Positions 61,601 through 64,000 of a DNA stretch of 64,000 bases are shown piece after piece. The position numbers were made by a program, and so were the translations under genes. Source of the DNA: Tribonema minus (Eukaryota; Sar; Xanthophyceae; Tribonematales; Tribonemataceae); contig JAFCMP010000379.1 of NCBI GenBank assembly GCA_017506865.1, forward strand, positions 434,001 to 498,000. Direction: 5' to 3'. Under the pieces are notes generated by a model. It did no database searches, was not told the DNA's origin, and saw only the letters and a list, made by a program, of their open reading frames with translations. Positions within the stretch are counted from its first letter, which is position 1; each line of letters opens with the position of its first letter.

Positions 61601-64000
61601 CGGCCTGCGTGGCGCGCAGGCCCTCCAGCTTCTCGTTCTGCCCCGTGAGCGTCGTGTCAAACTTGTCGAGGTACGCCTGCAGGTCGGCGTCCGACTCGTT
61701 GAGGTAGAGGTTCGACATGTGCGCCTCCTTCTCCGAGATCTGCGCCTGCGTCTCGCGGATGCGCGCCGTCAGGTTCTGCATCTCCTGCCGCAGGATCGCC
61801 GCCTGCATCAGCAGCGCGGTCATGTCAGAGGCGGAGGCGCAGCGTCAGACGCACGTGAAATCGTGCTCTTGTGTGCACTGAATTCGGCCGGAGGTGATAT
61901 TTGCGCTTGGGGTTATCCTGAAGTTTTCTGCATCTCCTGCCGCAGAATCAAGTTTTCTGCATCTCCTGCCGCAGGATCGCCGCCTGATGGGGAGAAGCAG
62001 TACCGCGCAGTCATGTCAAAGGTCATGTGCTTGCTGGTGTTTGAGGATAGCGTCAGGTGTTCCGCATCTCCTGCCGCAGGATCGCCGCATGGCGCGGAGG
62101 TGCAGCAGCAGCGCTGTCGTGTCAGGACTGCGTGAGGGCGCGATTGTAGCATTGGTGTTGTCTGGAGTCTATCAGGGTTGCACTTGTGTTCAGGTTTAGG
62201 GTAAGCATTCTGCATTCCAGCAGTAGGATCGCCACCTGGGGCAGAGGTCATGCATATACTTTAAAGTCGGCCAGTAATGTACTAACCGGTGTTTGAGGTT
62301 AAGCTAAGGGGTTCTGCATCTCCGGCAGGATCGCCGCCTGACGCGGAGGTGCAGCGGCACTGCAGCCGCGTCGGGAGCACGTGAGGTCGCGCTCATGGAA
62401 TGCACTGAGGTCGATCAGAGATTCACTTGTTGCAACGCAGCCAACGAGAACGCCGTGCCTGAGCACGCAACTACAGTAAGGGACGTTTAAGTATCAATGA
62501 GCACACGCCGTCAGCATGATTCGATGGTTCAAATCCTGATCCTGTTCGTTTTTGCCCCATTGCATTGCCGGCGCCATGCGCGGCTGGCCTGGTGTGCTGC
62601 AGCACCGAGCTGAGACATCGGACACTAGTTCAACAACAATTGGCACTCAGGATTATAGGTATGGACTGGATGGATGAAGTCTTGACTGGGCCGCATGAAT
62701 TAACACTGACATGCGCCTTCACATCATCTGTTCGGTGGGTTGAATCCTACTCACATGTGCTCCAAATTGTACATGCGCCCATTCATCACCAATAAGGTGG
62801 CAATTTCGGTAAACTATACTCCAGCGGCATACTACGCACGCACACTTCAACTGTGACACTTCAGAAACACCCATGCTGACGCTTACTACGCATGCACACT
62901 TCAAGTGTGACACATGCTGACGCTTCAGGACGTCTGTGATTGAACTTCAAGAAGCGCACCTGCTGCGCTCTGGCCATGTGCTCATCCAGCTCCTCTTGCA
63001 GCTCCTTCATGGCCTCCTCTAGCTGCGCCATCTGCTCCTGCACGTCCGCGCACTTCTGCTCCGTCTGCTGCAGGTCATTCTACAGAGCACCAACAGCAAT
63101 GCAGCGCAACATGATGAGGCAAAGGGGGCGACAGATAGAGTGTGCAGCGGGAGTTGGCGGGAGGTATGGCCTTTGTGTGGCCACCTGAGACTGCACAAAA
63201 AAGGCACTTGACAGGGGCATATGATGCCAGGGATGATGAATGATGCCAGCGGATCGACTTACATGCACGGCCATGTTAAGCTGACCACATTGTGACATTG
63301 ATGCATGCTTTCATATCCATCAGCCCTCCGTGACCGATTGATGAGCCACGAGGCTACACAGGAAAGGTAACAGTGCAACATGCATTCTGGAGCTTGATGC
63401 CTTGGTTGGGAATCAGAATGCAGTTAGCAGAACCTTGGAGTGAAGAGGCAGCAGACAAGCACAGCTCGGGATCTGGTACGTGAAAATGGGTGCTGCTGTA
63501 CAACACAACTTGTACTATAGGCCCTCATGCGTTACAGCACTATGTCTTGTATACAACGCTTTGCAAATCATGGCAGACAGAAGCACCACCGCACGCGAAT
63601 GCCGACATCTTTCAGAGCAAGATCCAATGTCTTGAACCTTTGCTTCTTCAGCCCATATGTCATGGCGCAAGTCGATTCACCAACAGGTCACGTGTCTCGC
63701 AGCATGGCGTCATGATGTGATACGGGCAGTTACACATGCCATGTCAACGCACCCTGTCAAGCGCAGCATCAGACGCAGACACCCTTGAAAGTCAGTCAGA
63801 TGTGATGTCTCATACGGTATGCATCATACCTGAAGGGCATCCGCGGCCTCCGAATGCGCCGTAAGAGCCGCCAGCTCCCCCTTATAGTCCTTGACCTTGT
63901 TGGCCAGCTCCACACGAGTGGCTTTGATCACATCCAAAGCCTGACATTGCAGTGACAACAAATGGCAGCACGTGAGGACGTTGGTGGCAGCGTCATAGCA
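38719..64000 (-). CDS. RAD50: RAD50 DNA-repair ATPase (partial, 5' end outside window)
   Basis: SMC-like ATPase of the MRE11-RAD50-NBS1 complex. 31 exons, 1169 codons, with all phases agreeing: 63940-63830, 63079-62960, 61802-61512, 61141-61043, 60386-60312, 59482-59411, 58873-58829, 58102-58049, 56458-56339, 55347-55165, 54400-54323, 53719-53600, 52932-52801, 51772-51696, 50988-50880, 50036-49878, 49278-49165, 48634-48545, 48096-48011, 47702-47628, 47152-47089, 46527-46457, 45887-45756, 45205-45088, 44478-44348, 43302-43215, 42314-42177, 41859-41686, 41210-41101, 40429-40297, 38859-38719 (TGA). Long coiled coil ([12 protein letters not shown]...); zinc hook PECRCCRR in exon 50988-50880; then [19 protein letters not shown], signature [12 protein letters not shown], Walker [12 protein letters not shown] and ITHDEEFV. 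The N-terminal Walker A exons lie past the right edge. Three introns (after 54323, 45756 and 45088) have GC donors. Small exons could still be missing. Confidence 0.96.
39380..39532. repeat. Inverted repeat in the last RAD50 intron
   Basis: The 19-base arm at about 39380-39400 (CACAAGGGCATGGGGGCTA) is exactly complementary to TAGCCCCCATGCCCTTGTG at about 39513-39532. Partly complementary text continues inward (GTTGTGCGAC, CAACAGCTTGTG). A related, weaker inverted pair lies at 39190-39300 (GAATCTAGCCCC against GGGGCTAGATGC). It is likely a small hairpin-type element. Confidence 0.65.
40146..40270 (+). repeat. Dispersed repeat right end, copy C
   Basis: Matches the right 120 bases of the 575-base element (GTTTGACTCGTGGCCAAT, GGTTATTGGTGGAAGGCA, TACGATCTTTTGATTCG) with a small gap. 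It lies about 25 bases behind the donor of RAD50 exon 40429-40297, in antisense to the gene. Confidence 0.75.
40498..40545 (-). repeat. Duplicate of the head of RAD50 exon 40429-40297 with acceptor
   Basis: On the minus strand, CTCAG then CCTTGAGCTGGACGAGCCC and ACAACCAACCTG repeats the real start (CTCAG, CCTTGCACTGGATGAGCCC, ACGACCAACCTG) about 100 bases upstream. It codes [10 protein letters not shown], a Walker B-like fragment, in the same phase. Confidence 0.85.
42468..42545 (+). repeat. Dispersed repeat right end, copy D
   Basis: About 75 bases matching only the last part of the element (GGAAGGCA, ACTTGCGGCTA, CACCTAGAGCTCTACGATCT, TTTGATTCGTTTTCG). It is the shortest copy and lies in the RAD50 intron before exon 42314. 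Confidence 0.75.
43005..43200 (-). repeat. Three copies of the RAD50 exon 43302-43215 tail plus donor
   Basis: The real tail codes [10 protein letters not shown] and is followed by GTAAACC. Copies at about 43155-43195, 43090-43128 and 43030-43070 repeat GGCAGGCTGACA.CG.TCAGA with decaying donor sequence at a period of about 60-65 bases. Only the middle copy keeps CAG before GTAAACC. Confidence 0.82.
43377..43448 (+). tRNA. Gln-type tRNA with anticodon UUA (putative ochre suppressor)
   Basis: 72 bases fold as a full cloverleaf: acceptor TGGGTTG with CAGCCCA, D arm GCC-AAGTGGTAA-GGC, anticodon stem GCGGA with TCCGC, loop CTTTAAC, variable CATTC, T arm GTAGG-TTCGAGT-CCTCC with one U-C mismatch, and discriminator A. 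The loop gives anticodon UUA, which pairs with the stop codon UAA. The body resembles bacterial or organellar tRNA-Gln(UUG), including the U1-A72 pair used by GlnRS and the AAGTGGTAAGGC D arm. It lies inside a RAD50 intron on the opposite strand. It may be an inserted organellar tRNA that changed one anticodon base, or a working nuclear suppressor. Confidence 0.85.
43800..44312 (-). repeat. Graded array of RAD50 exon 44478-44348 tail copies with donors
   Basis: The real tail codes [15 protein letters not shown] and is followed by GTGCGTC. Copies follow downstream about every 80-85 bases (near 44258, 44175, 44093, 44005, 43960 and 43890). The nearest is almost identical over its exon part; farther ones lose donor bases and similarity. 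The intron spacer (TTCACTATTGAGGTT) is repeated with them. Confidence 0.9.
44995..45087. repeat. Telomere-like repeat starting at a RAD50 GC donor
   Basis: About 90 bases of CCCTAA-type units with variants (CCCTAAACC, CCCTACCC, CCTTAATCC, CCCTCGCCC). On the minus strand the first intron bases after exon 45205-45088 are GCAAGGGCTAGGG, so the GC donor is part of the repeat itself. Confidence 0.85.
45618..45656 (-). repeat. Copy of the RAD50 exon 45887-45756 tail with GC-type donor
   Basis: The real tail codes TKSDLPGR and is followed by GCAAGC. About 120 bases downstream, GCCAAGAGTGACCTGCCTGG then CACGCAAGC repeats it, including the GCAAGC, though the AG before it has changed. Confidence 0.75.
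48398..48505 (+). repeat. Dispersed repeat right end, copy E
   Basis: Matches TGGCCAATTGCCGCAGCAG, CGGCGACCACAGTTATTGG, TGGAAGGCA, CACCTAGAGCTCTACAAT of the 575-base element. It lies about 40 bases behind the donor of RAD50 exon 48634-48545. Confidence 0.78.
50578..50632. repeat. Interstitial telomere-like repeat
   Basis: Units CCCTAATCCTAGCCCTACCC followed by CTACCCCTAACCCTAAC, in the RAD50 intron between exons 50988-50880 and 50036-49878. Related short runs occur at 36231-36249 and 56994-57047. Confidence 0.75.
50773..50832 (-). repeat. Copy of the RAD50 zinc-hook exon tail with donor
   Basis: The real tail codes [13 protein letters not shown] followed by GTGAGCTGG. About 100 bases downstream the copy reads [13 protein letters not shown] followed by GTGAGCTGG. 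Donor and frame are intact, and the flanking TTCTGACCAGCTCACCT text is duplicated too. Confidence 0.88.
51530..51690 (-). repeat. Dispersed repeat at an intron 5' end, copy 2
   Basis: Minus-strand match to 34846-34970, beginning within ten bases of the donor of RAD50 exon 51772-51696. This copy has a further internal tandem duplication of about 35-38 bases (AATGTACTTTTTATTAATTC against AATGTACCTTTCATTCATTC, each ending in GGGCGCG). Confidence 0.78.
52598..52650 (-). repeat. Copy of the RAD50 exon 52932-52801 tail with donor
   Basis: The real tail codes LAEDAQRTQ followed by GTCAGAACAAACGCACGC. The copy codes LAQDAQRTQ followed by GTTAGAACAAACACATGC, about 190 bases downstream. A GTATACTT/AAGTATAC-rich spacer lies between. 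Confidence 0.85.
52984..53480 (-). repeat. RAD50 exon 52932 head copy and an intron tandem array
   Basis: 52984-53042 repeats the acceptor and first 50 bases of the exon ([15 protein letters not shown]) upstream of the real one. Beyond it, about 53050-53480 holds four copies of an ACAGATGCGACCAATGGCAG-like word spaced 70-105 bases, with AAACAAGTGCAAGGGG-like companions. Confidence 0.82.
53765..53872 (-). repeat. Dispersed repeat right end, copy F (inverted)
   Basis: Reverse-complement copy of the shared right end (CGAATCAAAAGATGGTAGAG, CTCTAGGTGACAAGGTGTG, CCACCAATAACCGTGG, GGCAATTGGCCACGAGT). It lies close to the acceptor side of a RAD50 intron, opposite in orientation to copies A-E. Confidence 0.8.
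54540..55062 (-). repeat. Four copies of the RAD50 exon 55347-55165 tail with donors
   Basis: The real tail codes [13 protein letters not shown] followed by GTGCGTGGGC. Copies end near 55018, 54855, 54710 and 54550, spaced about 145-165 bases. The nearest three keep a GTGCG or GTGTG donor, and the fourth has lost it. The nearest copy is in frame with the exon through an open spacer. Confidence 0.9.
55478..55570 (-). repeat. Duplicate of the RAD50 exon 55347 head with acceptor
   Basis: CGCTGCTCAG-like acceptor then [20 protein letters not shown] against [20 protein letters not shown] in the real exon, about 180 bases upstream. A third, shorter fragment (GCTCAG, GCCATGGACGAGG) lies at about 55784-55812. 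Confidence 0.85.
55665..55695. repeat. Run of 31 G bases
   Basis: Unbroken poly-G in a RAD50 intron, followed within 40 bases by a second run of ten G. It would make strong G-quadruplex structures. The length is likely unstable and may be misestimated in the assembly. Confidence 0.9.
56144..56176 (-). repeat. Copy of the RAD50 exon 56458-56339 tail with donor
   Basis: The real tail codes EQESQ followed by GTATGTT. The copy reads GAGCAGGAGTCGCAG followed by GTATGGT about 190 bases downstream. Confidence 0.78.
56907..57353. mobile_element. Small inverted-repeat (MITE-like) element
   Basis: The left end GGGGGTCACGATATAAGAGC faces the right end GCTCTTATATCGTAGCCCTC as an imperfect terminal inverted repeat. 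CGCTCTTATA(T/C) words recur inside in both orientations. The core holds a TTAGGG/CCCTAA patch with opposed units (56994-57047). It has no coding capacity and lies in a RAD50 intron. Ends and target duplication are not certain. Confidence 0.6.
58137..58558. repeat. Two-copy 211-base tandem duplication
   Basis: 58137-58347 and 58348-58558 are identical apart from one base (GATATTGATG against GATATTGCTG) that I could find. It lies within the RAD50 intron upstream of exon 58102-58049, so it is a very recent event or, less likely, an assembly artefact. Confidence 0.93.
59616..59660. repeat. CAG/CTG-type triplet run
   Basis: Interrupted run of about 15 CTG/CAG-type triplets in a RAD50 intron. Similar short runs occur at 8901-8921, 9152-9172 and 9300-9320, where they code Gln or Ser in the Ala-rich gene. 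Confidence 0.7.
61200..61435 (-). repeat. Two long copies of the RAD50 exon 61802-61512 tail
   Basis: The last 70-80 bases of the exon ([28 protein letters not shown], donor GTGGGC) recur at about 61350-61430 and 61205-61275 in the next intron, with CGCGCGCCG(T/C)GGCATGGCTCAG starts. The first keeps a GTGCGC donor. The spacer with AAACTTCAACTTCAA-like text is duplicated as well. Confidence 0.83.
61918..62345 (-). repeat. Several copies of the RAD50 exon 61802 head with acceptor
   Basis: The start of the exon (CAG, then GCGGCGATCCTGCGGCAGGA, GATGCAGAA) recurs four to five times upstream at about 61918-61948, 61950-61985, 62058-62092, 62208-62238 and 62310-62342, most with the acceptor CAG and often with the GCGCCAT or GCGTCAG-like intron text before it. 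Confidence 0.86.

Noticed and set aside
62515-62560. tRNA-like GGTTCAAATCC box
   Set aside because: The B-box-like word is present, but no acceptor, D or anticodon arm can be formed around it.

Overview
This window is nuclear DNA of an intron-rich eukaryote, most likely a photosynthetic alga with a secondary (red-derived) plastid. The exons average about 110 bases and the introns about 700. The best clue is the plastid-type RNA-binding protein gene at 31641-37222. Its protein starts with a signal peptide followed by a phenylalanine motif (SFFVAP) that resembles the ASAFAP-type plastid presequence of stramenopiles. A gametolysin-type M11 peptidase and TTAGGG-like repeats inside introns fit an algal or stramenopile host. 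The species is not identified.

Layout: (1) 1-4810, minus: a GNL3/nucleostemin-Grn1 type circularly permuted GTPase, whose 3' part lies beyond the left edge. (2) 6656-9412, minus: an Ala/Gln/Ser-rich protein of unknown function with a coiled coil. (3) 10698-12771, plus: an M11 metallopeptidase. (4) 12772-17420: gene-poor and repeat-bearing. (5) 17421-26205, minus: CYRI (FAM49), the CYFIP-related Rac interactor. (6) 28169-30659, plus: mitochondrial ribosomal protein bL9. (7) 31641-37222, plus: a plastid-targeted zinc-ribbon plus RRM protein, complete at 253 aa. (8) 38719 to beyond the right edge, minus: RAD50, with 31 exons in 25 kb, covering the long coiled coil, the zinc hook and the C-terminal ATPase half. 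(9) 43377-43448, plus, inside a RAD50 intron: a Gln-type tRNA with anticodon UUA, which would read the stop codon UAA. Exon borders were set by hand from homology, GT/GC-AG sites and codon phase. The phases of all 31 RAD50 exons and all eight exons of the RRM gene agree.

The genes are housekeeping genes and do not form one pathway. The unusual feature is shared by five of them. The last 30-80 bases of an exon, together with its splice donor (less often the acceptor plus the exon start), are repeated one to about seven times in the neighbouring intron. This occurs in GNL3, CYRI, bL9m, the RRM gene and RAD50, often at several exons per gene, and some copies extend an open frame. It looks like a genome-wide process that grows introns, or makes new splice sites, by serial duplication of exon-intron junctions. 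Other notable signals are four GC-AG introns, two unrelated introns whose 5' ends are homologous starting at the donor, and a dispersed repeat whose copies share one end.
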